A DNA stretch of 49,568 bases from Coemansia sp. RSA 1804 (taxonomy: Eukaryota > Kickxellomycota > Kickxellomycetes > Kickxellales > Kickxellaceae). The position numbers and the translations under genes were made by a program. The DNA lies in assembly GCA_027578815.1 (NCBI GenBank), contig JANBTH010000036.1:1-49568 (forward strand), read 5' to 3'. The notes beneath the pieces were generated by a model. The model had not been told where the DNA came from, made no database searches, and saw nothing but the letters and a program-made list of their open reading frames with translations. Positions 9,304-19,444 of this stretch are shown one piece after another (within the stretch, counting starts at the first letter, position 1; each line of letters opens with the position of its first letter).

Positions 9304-10449
9304 TTATTGCTTTTGAATAGCATCATCCACCAGATCAACAACTGCCTTGGCATACGCAAGGCTGCTCTGGTAGCCAAAGCCTCCGTGTCCATAGCAATGT
9401 ACTACTTGTAGATTTCTGTGTTTCTCTGTGGATACAGCCTCACGCTCCAGACGAACACCACCCTCCCGCATCGGCCTGAACCCAACGTTGACAGAAATAA
9501 TTCTGCTTCTCAAGTCGGCCATCTTGTCTTCCTCTAACAAGTTACCACCATCTTCCTGAACCAACGCAGGCTCCAGACCCAGTGCACGGCGTAGAATGGT
9601 TTCGGTGATTTCGTTGTTTGGTTGAGAGTCCCAGCTGTGCTCTTCAGTGGTGCCACCAATGACCGCAGTTCCGTCACCACGTGAAATCACGTAGATAAGC
9701 AGTTTGCCGGTTCTGGAGATTGTGCGCTTTGCACCTGGTGCTCGGACCACAATTGTCTGTCCGCGAACTGGATACATATTCTTGTCGGTAACGCCGCCAA
9801 GAGTAAGACTTCCAAGCCCCGTGCAGTTGACAACAATAACATTATCGGTAGTGTTGATGTCCTGCACATTATTACCAAGGTTGTTACCATACTCTACTGC
9901 TTCACCTATATTGTTTATGCGGCGCTCCACAATACGCACGCCCAATGCAGTGAGTCGATTGATCAGATAGACCAAGTACTTTGGCACATTGAATGTAAAT
10001 GTGCTGTACTCTATTCCGTACGAAACGCCATTGGGGAGCGACTCTGCAGGAATATCATGAAACCCCGAGACAGCATCAGCATACCACGGGCGCTGCTTCT
10101 GTTGCCCTTGTGTTTTGTCTTCTAGATTTTCGAAATAAAAGACGCCATGCACTCTTTGAATTCCAATAACATCGGGGCTGGTTTGCTCTACAATATCCGT
10201 CAGCTCACGGTATGTATCAAGTTCCTTTTCTTGCAGCAATGGGTCGCTGTTGCCTGACCATGGGCTCCAGTTTGCGGCAGCCCACGGCGATGCCCAGTCA
10301 GTGGATGGTCGTTTTCCAGAAACTATTTCGTTTGGCGTGTGCTCCGCAACCACAGTCACATTGTATCGCTCGGATTCCTGCAGCTTGAGCGCTGACGATA
10401 GTCCAATGACACCGGCGCCAACTACTACCACGGAACGCTTATATGTCAT
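9304..10449 (-). CDS. DAO: D-amino-acid oxidase (FAD-dependent)
   Basis: 381 residues from the ATG at 10449; a TTG four codons further upstream was not used. The N-terminus carries the FAD dinucleotide motif G-A-G-V-I-G (residues 11-16) inside VVVVGAGVIGLSSALKL. The C-terminal part has GFRPMREGGVRLE, holding the conserved substrate-binding Arg, and GHGGFGYQSSLAYA, the DAO/DDO family signature. Length and motif order fit D-amino-acid or D-aspartate oxidases, which deaminate D-amino acids to keto acids with release of hydrogen peroxide. Family members are usually peroxisomal with a C-terminal SKL-type signal, but this protein ends in IQKQ, so import by PTS1 is not apparent. D-Asp versus neutral D-amino-acid preference cannot be decided. 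Nse1 is divergent, 500 bp away. Confidence 0.88.
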   Translation of the reverse strand: MTYKRSVVVVGAGVIGLSSALKLQESERYNVTVVAEHTPNEIVSGKRPSTDWASPWAAANWSPWSGNSDPLLQEKELDTYRELTDIVEQTSPDVIGIQRVHGVFYFENLEDKTQGQQKQRPWYADAVSGFHDIPAESLPNGVSYGIEYSTFTFNVPKYLVYLINRLTALGVRIVERRINNIGEAVEYGNNLGNNVQDINTTDNVIVVNCTGLGSLTLGGVTDKNMYPVRGQTIVVRAPGAKRTISRTGKLLIYVISRGDGTAVIGGTTEEHSWDSQPNNEITETILRRALGLEPALVQEDGGNLLEEDKMADLRSRIISVNVGFRPMREGGVRLEREAVSTEKHRNLQVVHCYGHGGFGYQSSLAYAKAVVDLVDDAIQKQ

Positions 10450-10951
10450 TGCAAGTCTCAATGGAAATAAAATTTTGGTTAACGACAGTTGTTTGATGTG
10501 AAAATAATTAAAAGATGTTTTTCAGTTCATGAGAATTACCAGAGAAAACAAAAAGAGAAATATGTATTTGGTAGAATAAACGCAAATGTACTAGAGATTC
10601 CAATGGAATAGATACAAACATGGCAATTGATATCGGGATGTCTACATCCACCATAAACATGCATCAATTGCAACTTCTGAACTTGTTTCCATTTCCCGAT
10701 ATCTCCAAATATTGCAATATTTGGCATGCATAATGGATTGGCATGGGATTGCTGATTGCATATTTGTGCCCGCTGATGTCAAAAATAATAAAGCCATAAG
10801 TATTGGCAGAAAAATTAAGCACCACATATCAAAATTATTAATTGCGGATTGGTGGAGCTTTTTTTTCTCCGTAAAGCTTATACAAGCTCTTTATTTTTTA
10901 TTTTGTGTTTTGCTACCACATCAACTCATAACTGTAATACTAATAGCCACT
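10450..10951. other. Divergent promoter region (oxidase / NSE1)
   Basis: About 500 bp shared by the minus-strand oxidase and the plus-strand NSE1 gene. AT-rich. The open frame runs through part of it upstream of NSE1 but encodes no conserved sequence. Confidence 0.45.
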
Positions 10952-11809
10952 ATGACCTCTACTCGGAGCTCCACGACTGGGGTCAACAGAAAAGCGCTTA
11001 TCCAGTGGTGCATGTCGTCGCAGCTATTCAGCGAAGCGCTGTTTACCGAGGCCATAACACGCATATACAAGGAGGAGGAGGAGGAAGCGGAAGCAGTAGA
11101 AGCAGCAGCGCGGACATCGCTGCCAGCAGAGGTGGACGAAATAAACACAGCGCTTTCGCCGCTCTCGCTGCAGCTCCGCAGCTGCATGGACCAGCAGACT
11201 GGCGCCAGACTATGGGCGCTGGTCAATGTGACCGCCGACAAGCCATTTGCAAGCGCAACGCCGTACAGCGCAACAGAGCTGGGAGTGCTCAAGGCGCTCG
11301 TGGAGCTGGTGTTTACCAGCGCAGATGGAAACTACGCAGTTGACCTGCACACGGCTATCCGCGCCGCATGCAGCACAACCGCGGCTGGGACGCCGCTGCT
11401 GGCAACCAAGAAGGAGGCGCAGGAGTTTTTGAACCGCGTTAACCGGGACGGATGGCTGGGAAGCGGTCCGCACGGAGAATGCGTAATTGGCAGTCGGGCA
11501 CTGATTGAGCTGCAGAGCTATCTAACCGACGGGTTTGGCGAGTACGCGAGATTCTGTTCGCTTTGCAACGAGATGGCCACGTGTGGGTTGGTTTGCGCTC
11601 AATGCAACCAATCCGTCCATCCGTTTTGCGCCGACCAGATTCTCAAGTCTGTTGGTCGCCTCTCGTGTCCCAAATGCCACCAGTCAATGGCCAATGCTTT
11701 AAAGTTTGGTCCTGGCGAGGACGGCGTGCCTCACAATATTATTGAAGTTTCCGCCACGCAGCATGAGGCGCAGGAAGACGGTTCTGTTGATTTGAGCGAT
11801 GACTCTTGA
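10952..11809 (+). CDS. NSE1: Nse1-like subunit of the SMC5/6 complex
   Basis: 285 residues from the ATG at 10952; the frame is open further upstream, but this Met begins the conserved part. The N-terminal two-thirds is a helical/winged-helix region typical of Nse1, with an acidic Glu-rich insertion near residues 42-50. The C-terminal RING-like (RINGv/PHD-like) zinc domain, about residues 200-247, has FCSLCNE, CGLVCAQCNQSVHPFCA and CPKCHQ. That provides the C-x2-C ... C-x2-C-x4-H-x2-C ... C-x2-C ligands. Nse1 partners with Nse3 and Nse4 in the nuclear SMC5/6 complex and acts in recombinational repair, with ubiquitin-ligase activity through the RING. An acidic tail ends DLSDDS. Single exon. Confidence 0.85.
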   Translation: MTSTRSSTTGVNRKALIQWCMSSQLFSEALFTEAITRIYKEEEEEAEAVEAAARTSLPAEVDEINTALSPLSLQLRSCMDQQTGARLWALVNVTADKPFASATPYSATELGVLKALVELVFTSADGNYAVDLHTAIRAACSTTAAGTPLLATKKEAQEFLNRVNRDGWLGSGPHGECVIGSRALIELQSYLTDGFGEYARFCSLCNEMATCGLVCAQCNQSVHPFCADQILKSVGRLSCPKCHQSMANALKFGPGEDGVPHNIIEVSATQHEAQEDGSVDLSDDS

Positions 11810-11961
11810 TTTCCAGATTAATAAACCCTCCATATGCATGCGTGTGTGTGTTATTTTCCATTCCATGATTAATAAAAAAGAAAGGAGCTACAATATGTGA
11901 AATAGAAAAACAAGGTCTACAAGGATATAAACATGCTTGTCGCAATAAAATATTTGTTATC

Positions 11962-12276
11962 TCACGTTTCCTCCTCCTTGGCAGGCGCGTATCCCTTGTT
12001 TCTCTCCTGGTTGCGGCTGGTGTAGAGAATGGCGCTCAAAACTACTAGAATTAGCAAGCCAAGAATGGTGCAAATGGTCTTGGGCAGAGCTACTGCAAAG
12101 TCGTCGCTATCCAGCGGGGACTCTCTCTTGTTGAATACCTCTCCAAACTGCTTGGCATCTTCTATGCTTGTAGGCTCGGCGGAGGAAATACTGCTGCCCT
12201 CTCCACAGTCATGTTGCGCATTGGCAAAGCGCATAAAAGCAAAGGCTAGAGTCAAAAGAGCGCTAATGAGCTTCAT
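11962..12276 (-). CDS. Small type I membrane protein, unknown function
   Basis: 104 residues from the ATG at 12276. Signal peptide of about 20 residues (MKLISALLTLAFAFMRFANA), then a short acidic, Ser-rich lumenal segment, a single membrane span near residues 66-86 (ICTILGLLILVVLSAILY) and a charged tail ending KEEET. The first and last hydrophobic segments are clear. No domain recognised. It resembles the 2090 gene in architecture but not in sequence. Tail-to-tail with NSE1, 150 bp apart. Confidence 0.6.
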   Translation of the reverse strand: MKLISALLTLAFAFMRFANAQHDCGEGSSISSAEPTSIEDAKQFGEVFNKRESPLDSDDFAVALPKTICTILGLLILVVLSAILYTSRNQERNKGYAPAKEEET

Positions 12277-12943
12277 TTCTATTATTCGTTAGCAAAATGT
12301 AATGCGACTATTCTCAAAAGTAAAATATACAGATAATACGAGAAAATAAGAAAAATAAAAAATGGAAAGCTAGAGTGAAAAACAACACAAATTATGATAA
12401 TCGTGCCAATTTTTCTTCTTCATTTTCTTTATTGCATAAGAAGAAACCGTAAATTTTCAAACATGTGGACATTTCTGAATACACATTAATTCAAGTCGTA
12501 TGACCATTCCACACCCGCAATTTCATTTTATTAATAAATTAGGATTATGAGAAAAATGCACGCTTTTTCATATTGCCATATGACCACTTTCTCTTGCAAA
12601 TATTTTGATGTTCATATAAGCGTGAAGGTAATTAGACAGTTTATTAGTTAGAATGTAGTTTTGAACCAAAGCAGCGGGCATTATTAGTTTGTAATTTTTG
12701 TCAAAGTTTATATATCAGTGTTGCTAACATCTTTGGTTTCGAAAAGTGCATACGTTATTTATTTGTCAATAAAAGAAAAAGACTTGAAAATATATGTTAC
12801 ACTGTAAATATATGATGAAAAGATGAATTTCGTTTTATTTTTCTACGTAAGCCCCACCTTCCTTGACTTTGTTCATTTTTCATCTTTTTAAAAATTTGAA
12901 AAATTTTTTACACCTTGGAAAAGTACAATATTATTATCCAAGA
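12277..12943. other. Intergenic, very AT-rich
   Basis: No gene seen. It contains several ATATAT tracts and runs of T, and probably the promoter of the 12276 gene. Confidence 0.45.
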
Positions 12944-13300
12944 ATAGGGATATCAAAGTTAATAGGGAGAGCAAAAGCACCTAAAACCCAACCAACGCCC
13001 AAAAAAAGTAAATTCAAGTTACGACCCGGAAAAAAATGCATTGAGTGTCGCCAAAGCTTTTTTAAAGCAGATATAGCAGGTAGGGATAAACTTTAGAACT
13101 GGGTAAAGCGTGGAATAGACGATGATTGGATTGAAAGCCACAAAAATAAATCCTACTATAATGCAGACCTTAAAAAAGTCAACATAGCAAAATTAACCTG
13201 GGATGAGCTTCCACCTTCAGTTCAAAAGATCAGGTCAGATGGTGCTAGAAGACACTGTAAAATGATTCCAAGAAAAAATACCGACGAATTGCTACGTTGA
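12944..13300 (+). pseudogene. Broken member of small AT-rich gene family (WDxLPPxxQ)
   Basis: One reading frame runs from 12944 to a TGA at 13298-13300, interrupted once by TAG at 13094-13096. The first codon of the conserved part is ATA where related genes have ATG, so both the start and one internal codon look damaged by single substitutions. The N-terminal part is Lys-rich (KAPKTQPTPKKSKFK), then a CIEC pair. After the stop come IDDDWIE and LTWDELPPSVQ, then GARRH. The last blocks match the gene at 37058-37586 (INDKEWI, LEWDQLPPRIQ, GKARN) and more weakly 13905-14318. Function unknown. The LP-x3-Q/K-x6-AR pattern faintly recalls helices 2-3 of HMG-box domains, which I treat as a hypothesis only. 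Confidence 0.55.
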
Positions 13301-13904
13301 CAAAATTACAATGTGAAAATATATGCGTAGCTTGAATTACTTTGGTTATTGCAAGGTTTTGGTGAATAAAGAATAGGGTTTTTTTTGTCTCATAAACAGA
13401 ATATTTCTGGTCATTAATATTACAAAAATAGTCTTTTTATTGTTTATTAAGCGTTTAAAATAATAATCTTTATGGATAATTGAGATTGTATAATAGAAAC
13501 TGAAAAAGATACATTTTGGAAGGAGGAAACAAAGTGGACTTTTCTGAATAATTGAAGAATTGGGGGTAAAGTTTCATGTGATTGGATATTTTCATGTATA
13601 GATTGAAATTAAAACCAAAATTAGCACTCATGAATGTCTATTATTTGCAGCAAAAAAGAAAGAAAAGAGTTCATTTATACACGACTATTCTAGCAATGAT
13701 AATGAATTGGCCATATAAATTAGAGCTTTTCTGATACACATGGTAAATTTTCTATACTGTTAGTGGTTTCATGTCTCTCTTGCTATAGAGTTTCCGTTTT
13801 TTGTTTTCTTTTATTTTTTCTTTTCTGTCTTCCTTTCATCCTATTTTCTTCCATTTATTTCTTTTGTTTCTTTTACTTTTGTCTTTAAAAGATAATTGTT
13901 AGCA
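13301..13904. other. Intergenic with long pyrimidine tract
   Basis: AT-rich spacer ending in a roughly 90-base T/C-rich tract (about 13796-13885) just before the ATG at 13905, a likely 5' leader or promoter-proximal tract of that gene. Confidence 0.5.
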
Positions 13905-14318
13905 ATGAGTGGAATTAACGAAAAAAATGTGGATAAGATAGCCGAATATATTTATGGCAGCAGTTTAAGTCCTCAAGATGCTGAACGCAACACCATTAAA
14001 CGGACCCGCTCAAAGAGAGGAGATTTGAATATTAGAGTTAAAGACCGCTCGCCATCCAGAGAAAGCGACAACCCTAATTCCTATAAAAATCTTCCACAAA
14101 AAGATAAAGAAACATTGCAAGCTGGAGCAAGAAAGCACTTGGAAACAGAGATAAGCGGCAATCCAGGAAAATATAAAAAATCGGATGCTCTGCTTGTTAG
14201 AGAAACTAAAAGGGCTGTTGATAGGTACAGAGCTGAAACTACTGGTAGTGTACCAAAGAGATCTGGTTCTTTTAGAAGAATGTTGAGTGTACATAGGCGT
14301 AAACAAGAACATCCATAG
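13905..14318 (+). CDS. Small Lys/Arg-rich protein of the AT-rich family (intact member)
   Basis: 137 residues from the ATG at 13905; the frame extends to a TTG nine bases upstream, not used. The protein is basic and Ser-rich, with no signal peptide or membrane span, so it is probably nuclear or cytosolic. Middle block: SYKNLPQKDKETLQAGARKH, then GNPGKYKK, aligning with the LPP-Q-AR block of the genes at 12944-13300 and 37058-37586. The spacing (Y/W-x2-LP-x3-K-x6-AR-x2-L, followed by P-G-x-Y) resembles the end of an HMG box, which would imply DNA binding, but the first helix is not evident. Codon use is AT-rich, unlike the neighbouring housekeeping genes. Preceded by a long pyrimidine tract. 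Confidence 0.55.
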   Translation: MSGINEKNVDKIAEYIYGSSLSPQDAERNTIKRTRSKRGDLNIRVKDRSPSRESDNPNSYKNLPQKDKETLQAGARKHLETEISGNPGKYKKSDALLVRETKRAVDRYRAETTGSVPKRSGSFRRMLSVHRRKQEHP

Positions 14319-14566
14319 CATTCGAACGTTAAGGCAAATAAGCGTGTTGAAAAACAGTCACTCCCTCTTTTCGTTTCGTTCACAAAATAAGGGAATTGAA
14401 AGAACCATAAGACGAGCAAGTGAATAAAAAATATTAGTTATGCACTTTTCACCGCCTTTATGTTTAGTCAAAAAAAAAGCTATTCGAATACACGACGTTT
14501 TTCAAAACATTGTATTATCTGTTTGTTTTCTACACTCCATACTCGTTTAATTACACCTCCTTCCAC

Positions 14567-15346
14567 ATGCCGAACTACAAGGTGCTGCGGTGCGCCAACG
14601 AGCAGTGCACAAAGTTCCAAAGCCAGCAGCAGAAGAAGGCGAGCAAATGGAAGTGCGTAGTGTGCGGGCTGGGCCAGAGCGTCCGGCAGGTGTACTTTGA
14701 ATCGACGGTGCCCAGGGAGTGCAGACAGGTGGTGATGGAGCTGAATATGAGGAAGGGAAGGGAGCAGGCAGAGAGGGCGGAGGAGCTTAGGAGAAAGAGA
14801 CAAGATGAGCGGACAATAGATCAGAAGCGGGTGGAATACGGTAGCGTTGCAGAGATGTTATTGGCATCGGCACTGGGTAATGAGGAAAAGTCGAAATGGG
14901 CGCGATTTGAGCCGGAAGAAGTGGAGCAGGAAGAGGTGGAGGGAGAAAGAGACGCGGTGCAGCAGGACAGGTACAACAGAATAGTCGTTGGAAGCGCCGA
15001 AACGACGCGGAAGCGCAGCGCGCAGCCACAGCCACAGCCACCGAAAGAAAAGCCAGCGCCAAGAGCCCGCGTGGTGGCAGCGAATAAGGCAGAGGCAGAA
15101 CCGCTGACGAAGCAACGATACTCGCCGTACACAAGAGCAGTGCTGGATTCTGGCGCGAAGATACAAGAAGAACCGGTGAGCAAAGTAATGGCAAAAGCAG
15201 CCCCGACACACCAGCCTGGTACTCGGCCAGCCGCGACTAAGACAGTGTCGGTCTCTGAGGAAGGAGGAGTGTCGTCACCATCCAGATGGATGCAATTCGC
15301 AGACGATGGGTCAGAACCGTCCGACCACAGCGACGCGGAAGCGTAG
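14567..15346 (+). CDS. MRNIP-like zinc protein
   Basis: 259 residues from the ATG at 14567 (MPNYKVLRCANEQC); upstream codons in frame lack conservation. Residues 7-60 match the N-terminal domain of MRN-complex-interacting protein (MRNIP/C5orf45): a first Cys pair in LRCANEQC, the FQ block, KWKCVVCG with the second Cys pair, then Q-S, and ECRQVVMELN with the conserved C-R ... L-N. A highly charged coiled-coil-like region and a disordered Pro/Ala/Lys-rich tail follow, ending in an acidic DHSDAEA. Human MRNIP supports DNA-damage signalling through MRE11-RAD50-NBS1; a fungal role is inferred. Convergent with the Bub2-like gene, 111 bp apart. Confidence 0.75.
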   Translation: MPNYKVLRCANEQCTKFQSQQQKKASKWKCVVCGLGQSVRQVYFESTVPRECRQVVMELNMRKGREQAERAEELRRKRQDERTIDQKRVEYGSVAEMLLASALGNEEKSKWARFEPEEVEQEEVEGERDAVQQDRYNRIVVGSAETTRKRSAQPQPQPPKEKPAPRARVVAANKAEAEPLTKQRYSPYTRAVLDSGAKIQEEPVSKVMAKAAPTHQPGTRPAATKTVSVSEEGGVSSPSRWMQFADDGSEPSDHSDAEA

Positions 15347-15457
15347 GTAGTAAGAGAAATGTTTTTGCATACACGAATTAGCAGCTATCAATAAGACGAG
15401 AGAAACCCACCCCTGGAAATACAAGACGGAGCGAGACAAAGGGGATAAGGAAAAAAG

Positions 15458-17461
15458 TCAGGACTCGGGCGACAGCTGCCTCCGCCTGCCAGCCAGCCAA
15501 ACGGCCTCGCTCCCGGCAGGCAAGCGCATGGCGCGCACGGGCAAGCGGAGAGCAGCTGGGGGAGGAGGAGAAGAAGGAAGTTGAGGATGAGGCTGGGGTG
15601 ATCGCTGGAGATTAAGCGGATCAGCCGCAGGGATCGGGGCGTGGCGGGGCGACAGATCGCGCATCAGCGGCGTGGTAGGCGAGGGCGCAGGCGCGGCAGC
15701 CACGCGCAAGCCAAGCCCGACGGAGCCGTAGCTGGGCGACAGCGGCATCGCTGAAGAATCAGCAGCGGCAGCAGCAGCAGTGCTAGACGAAGCAAAGACG
15801 TCGGTCAGCGGAACATTTGCTAATCCCATGAGGCTCAGCGGCGGCAGCTGCGCGGAGGGCGCGGTGCGCAGCCGCTTGGCCATTCCGGAGAAGGTGCGCG
15901 CGCGGGGTCTGGCCGAGCTGGCGACGCGCGCGGCGCTGAGGCTGAAGCCGTGGTTGGGCGGGTTGGAGAGCGGACTGAGCGGCAGGTCGCGCTTGAGCGA
16001 GGCGGCGGCAGCGCTGTGCTGCGGCCGGAGCTGCTGCTCGGGAAGCGGCGGCGGCGATGCAGCCAGCGGGTCGGGAACCAGCGGCGCCGACGCCAGCGCC
16101 TCGGCGAGGTGCGGATCGTGCGCATGCAGCTTGATCGTGCGGCGCAGCGTGTCGGGCAGCAGGTCGTAGATCTCGCGCGTGCGGCGGATCACCGAATCAG
16201 CGCGCAGCGGCGGCCACGAGCGGAGAAAGGCCATGGGCGACGGCGTGGTCAGCAGCAGCTCGCGCATCGACAGCAGCTGCGCAACGATGCAGACGACATT
16301 CAGGTGCACGCCGAAGGCAAGCAGGAAGTCCCACAGCCGCACGACCTGGCGCAGCGGGCCCACGCTGGCGCTCAGCGTCATGGCGGCCGGGAAGGCGTAG
16401 ATTTTGGCCACGGCGCCGTGGCGCCGGAGATGCGAAAACAGCCGCGGATCCACGTGCGCAAGACACTCGTCAACCAGCTGCACGCAGGCGTGGACGCCCG
16501 GAAGAGCCGGGCGCGCGTAGAGCGGACATTCCTTGCGCAGGAACTGGCGGAACGCGAAGAAGCCGGCGCCCTCGCCCAGCGCAAACAGGAACGGCGCCGC
16601 CAGCGTGTTCATGCCCTGCACATAGCGCGGCGGATCGCTCGGCGCGCGGTCGGGCGCGCTCAGCAGCGCGTTGAGCACGCGCACAACAGCCGCCGTCGGG
16701 ACGCGCCGCCGGAACTCCGCGTCGCCGGCCAGCGTGCGGAACGCATCGTTGTCGATTTTGGCTGCGCTGGCCGACGGGCACCGCTGCAGCGCGCGCGCGT
16801 ACGCCTCCACGCCGATATCGCGCACCTCGAGCATCGCCAGCCACACGGTGCGCCGCAGCCGCCCGCCGCCGTCGCCGACTCCGCCCGTCGGAAGTCCGCC
16901 GTTCGTGGCAATCAGAACCCGCAGCTCGCGCAGCGATGCGCCGACCTCCTCCCAGTCCTCGTGGATGCGCCGCGTGAGCGCGACCAGCCGCTGCCGCTCG
17001 CGCGCCGCCGCCAGTCCCGGATGCGCCGCCAGCGGCTGGCGGCTCGCCACGGGGTCGCCGCCCGAGTCGGCTCGCCCGCGCAGCGCAATGTCCACCGCAA
17101 ACCCGTCGCTGGATCCAAGCGACTCGCGCGCGCGCCGCCGCCGCCGGTACTCGGAGGTCTCTGTGTCCTCGGCGTACTGCGTGTCGACCTTGGCCGGCTC
17201 GACCAGCTCCAGTCCGCCCAGCCGCGACGGCTCGCTGGCGGGCACGCGGAGCCGGTCGCGGAGGCGTCCGCGCATCCGCATCTCTATCTCCTCCTCGTCG
17301 GCTCTCTCCTCTATTGCTGCCGACGGAGGCGGCGCTGCTGGCGGCGGCTGGCATTGCTGCTGCTGCCTCTCTGTGTCTCCTTCGACTCGGTACTCGCCAA
17401 ACTCAATGTCGCCGAGCCGTCTGCTGAGCTCCACCATCCGCGGCGTCAGCCCCCGCCGCGC

Positions 17462-17504
<43 letters not shown>

Positions 17505-17527
17505 TGTATCGTCCGCGGCGTGTGCAT
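15458..17527 (-). CDS. BUB2: Bub2/Cdc16-type TBC GTPase-activating protein
   Basis: 689 residues from the ATG at 17527. The N-terminal 190 residues are disordered, with a polyglutamine run at residues 10-21 (CTG repeat on the plus strand). The TBC domain spans about residues 195-470. It includes LRRTVWLAML, the arginine-finger region NDAFRTLAGD (Arg264) and the glutamine finger RYVQGMN (Gln304). The family-specific blocks KECPLYARP, LPGVHACVQLVDECL, LWDFLLAFGVHLN and SPMAFLRSWPPL also follow. That order fits Bub2/Cdc16, which with Bfa1/Byr4 inactivates the Tem1/Spg1 GTPase at spindle poles in the mitotic exit or septation pathway. The roughly 200-residue Pro/Ser/Ala-rich C-terminal extension makes it about twice the length of yeast Bub2. 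Very GC-rich, so all other long frames here are shadows. Confidence 0.8.
17460..17500 (+). repeat. CTG/CAG trinucleotide repeat (polyglutamine)
   Basis: A run of CTG units on the plus strand, encoding the N-terminal polyglutamine run of the Bub2-like protein; expected to be length-variable. Confidence 0.8.
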
Positions 17528-18358
17528 CTGCTGCTGCTGCCTCTGTTGCGTATGCTAATGTACAATGTGGAATGCCTGTCGAATTCCTCCTATCAACAAC
17601 AGAAAAAGGGAGCTGAGGAGTAAAGAATATAGTGCAGAGAGATGGAGGGGAGGGGAGAGAAAATGAAAAGAAAGAATAATTAAACAAGCTTGATGAAAAG
17701 GGAGCAAAACGAACGAAAGGGAGCAGGAAAGAGAAAAAAAAGAAAACAACGCATGTATTAAGGAAATGATAAAATCACCTTTGTATGTGAAAAAGAGGAA
17801 AAATAACAATTGGGCAAGAAAAACAGCAATGACAATGACAATAACAAAGACAAGGAAGGGGGATTTTCGTCCCAAAAGAAAACAGGAAATAACAAAAAAG
17901 GATCTTTTTTCAAAGTCAGCTGAGTCTCCTCTTCTATCCTCATGCGTGTATGCGCCAAACTGCGTCTGCCTCTCTTTTTTTCTTCCTCTCTTGGCCCTGG
18001 CGGTCCCCCCTCCTGTCGCTCGCATCTGAAATGCACCCAACTCTAGCTATTTTATTCTTTCCTCTTTGGTGGTCACGGGACAATCTCGCTCTCCCCAAAC
18101 AACATGCGGGCTTCTGCCAATGCTGGATGGATGCAGCAAGATGCGCGATGCATCAGCTGGTGCAGCTGACTCAACTCTTGTGAATGGGAGAGGCATCCGA
18201 TCAGTCTATGCGATACGTCAGGAACCCGCCGATATCACCAGAACTCCCCACTTCTATCAAGGCGGATGCATCTCCTCTATACCTTACCAGAAAAGCTACA
18301 TGAGAAAATGTGCCATTGCTACACAGACGCTGGTTATTTAATATTCTCCTGTCTGTCA
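17528..18358. other. Divergent intergenic region
   Basis: Spacer between the Bub2-like gene (minus) and the GPI protein (plus). Purine-rich on the plus strand from about 17600 to 17900. No gene seen despite several open frames through low-complexity sequence. Confidence 0.5.
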
Positions 18359-18366
18359 TATATAAC
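18359..18366 (+). promoter_or_regulatory. TATA box of the GPI-protein gene
   Basis: TATATAAC, 119 bp upstream of the ATG at 18478, followed by a C/T-rich leader; same spacing as other TATA boxes of this window. Confidence 0.5.
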
Positions 18367-18477
18367 CCCCCAACAAGCCATGCTCTCTCTCATTCTCCCC
18401 AACACGGCAATTCCACTCATACCATACACAAAGCTTTGCAATACTGTCATAAACAAAATTAATAAAAGCATACCACA

Positions 18478-19254
18478 ATGCGTTCATCTCCCTGCATCGT
18501 TCTTGCTCTTGCTGGCATTGCCGTGGCTGCCAACCAAATCATCCACCACAACGGTGCTTGCCATCTGTATAGGCGCCAGGACAACAACAATTACATGCCC
18601 CAGGACGATTCTGGCAATACCGGTGGTGGCGGTGGTAATGCAGATGCCATGTATCCCTACGGCTCTGGTAATTCCGATCCCTACGCCAACGATAATCTCC
18701 AGTACCCCGATCAATACGGCTCCGGCTCTCCCTTCCCCAGCAATTACAACAATAACAATATTCTTCCTCAGCAGCAATACAACGGCAACAGTCTGCAACA
18801 ACCTAGCAACAACAATTACTACGTTCCTGCTCAGAATACTGCTGCTGGATACCCTCAGGATCTTTCTGGCAACAACGCACCCTATCCATCTCAGCAGCAG
18901 CAGCAACCAGTGGCTAATCCTGCTCCAACCTCGCCTGCTCAGGAAACCGGATCAGCCACCCAGACGCAGTCAATTCCATCCACTATATTCGATGATCTGC
19001 CCGGTTTCCTCGGCATCACTTTTCCCAACCAGTTCCAAACCACTAGTTATTCCACCTCCATGTCCGATGCCTCCGACAGCCATTCGCAATTCGATACTCA
19101 AAATGGCTCTGGCAGTGATGCGGAAAACTCTGCCGCCTCCGCTTCCAGCGATCAATCCAACTCCGCTGGCAATCTCTCGACCAGCAATGCTCCCGCTGCC
19201 CAGCTGGATGCTGTTTTGGCAATTATTCTTGCATTAATCACATACCTTGTGTAG
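18478..19254 (+). CDS. Predicted GPI-anchored, Asn/Gln/Tyr-rich cell-surface protein
   Basis: 258 residues from the ATG at 18478. It has a signal peptide (MRSSPCIVLALAGIAVAA), then a low-complexity ectodomain rich in Asn, Gln, Pro, Tyr, Gly and later Ser, with polyQ. The C-terminus is hydrophobic without a charged tail (LDAVLAIILALITYLV), preceded by a small-residue region (GNLSTSNAPAA). That is the layout of a GPI-attachment signal. The protein is presumably anchored at the plasma membrane or cross-linked into the wall. No enzymatic domain seen. The coding sequence is CT-rich with C-ending codons (AAC, TAC, CCC), typical of highly expressed genes. A strong TATA box supports this. Confidence 0.75.
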   Translation: MRSSPCIVLALAGIAVAANQIIHHNGACHLYRRQDNNNYMPQDDSGNTGGGGGNADAMYPYGSGNSDPYANDNLQYPDQYGSGSPFPSNYNNNNILPQQQYNGNSLQQPSNNNYYVPAQNTAAGYPQDLSGNNAPYPSQQQQQPVANPAPTSPAQETGSATQTQSIPSTIFDDLPGFLGITFPNQFQTTSYSTSMSDASDSHSQFDTQNGSGSDAENSAASASSDQSNSAGNLSTSNAPAAQLDAVLAIILALITYLV

Positions 19255-19444
19255 CTCATATATATTTTTTTGACTTTTGTTGTTGTTGGGGTTGTTGAGG
19301 TTTATCTAGTTTAAATTAATTAGATTTTTTTATCGATACTGCTACCACAGCATCTACAGTAAATGCTACATGTCCAATGAAAATTTCTTTTATTCGATTA
19401 TTTACTGTTCTTTGTGTCAATTGCCAAGAAAAACAACGCTACAT

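Noticed and set aside
15950..17623. A 557-codon plus-strand frame opposite the Bub2-like gene
   Set aside because: Its translation is Arg/Gln/Ala-rich with no domain; it is the GC-driven shadow of the TBC-domain gene on the other strand.
17555..18040. 161-codon minus-strand frame upstream of the Bub2-like gene
   Set aside because: Low-complexity hydrophobic translation of a pyrimidine-rich spacer, without a TATA box or conserved block.
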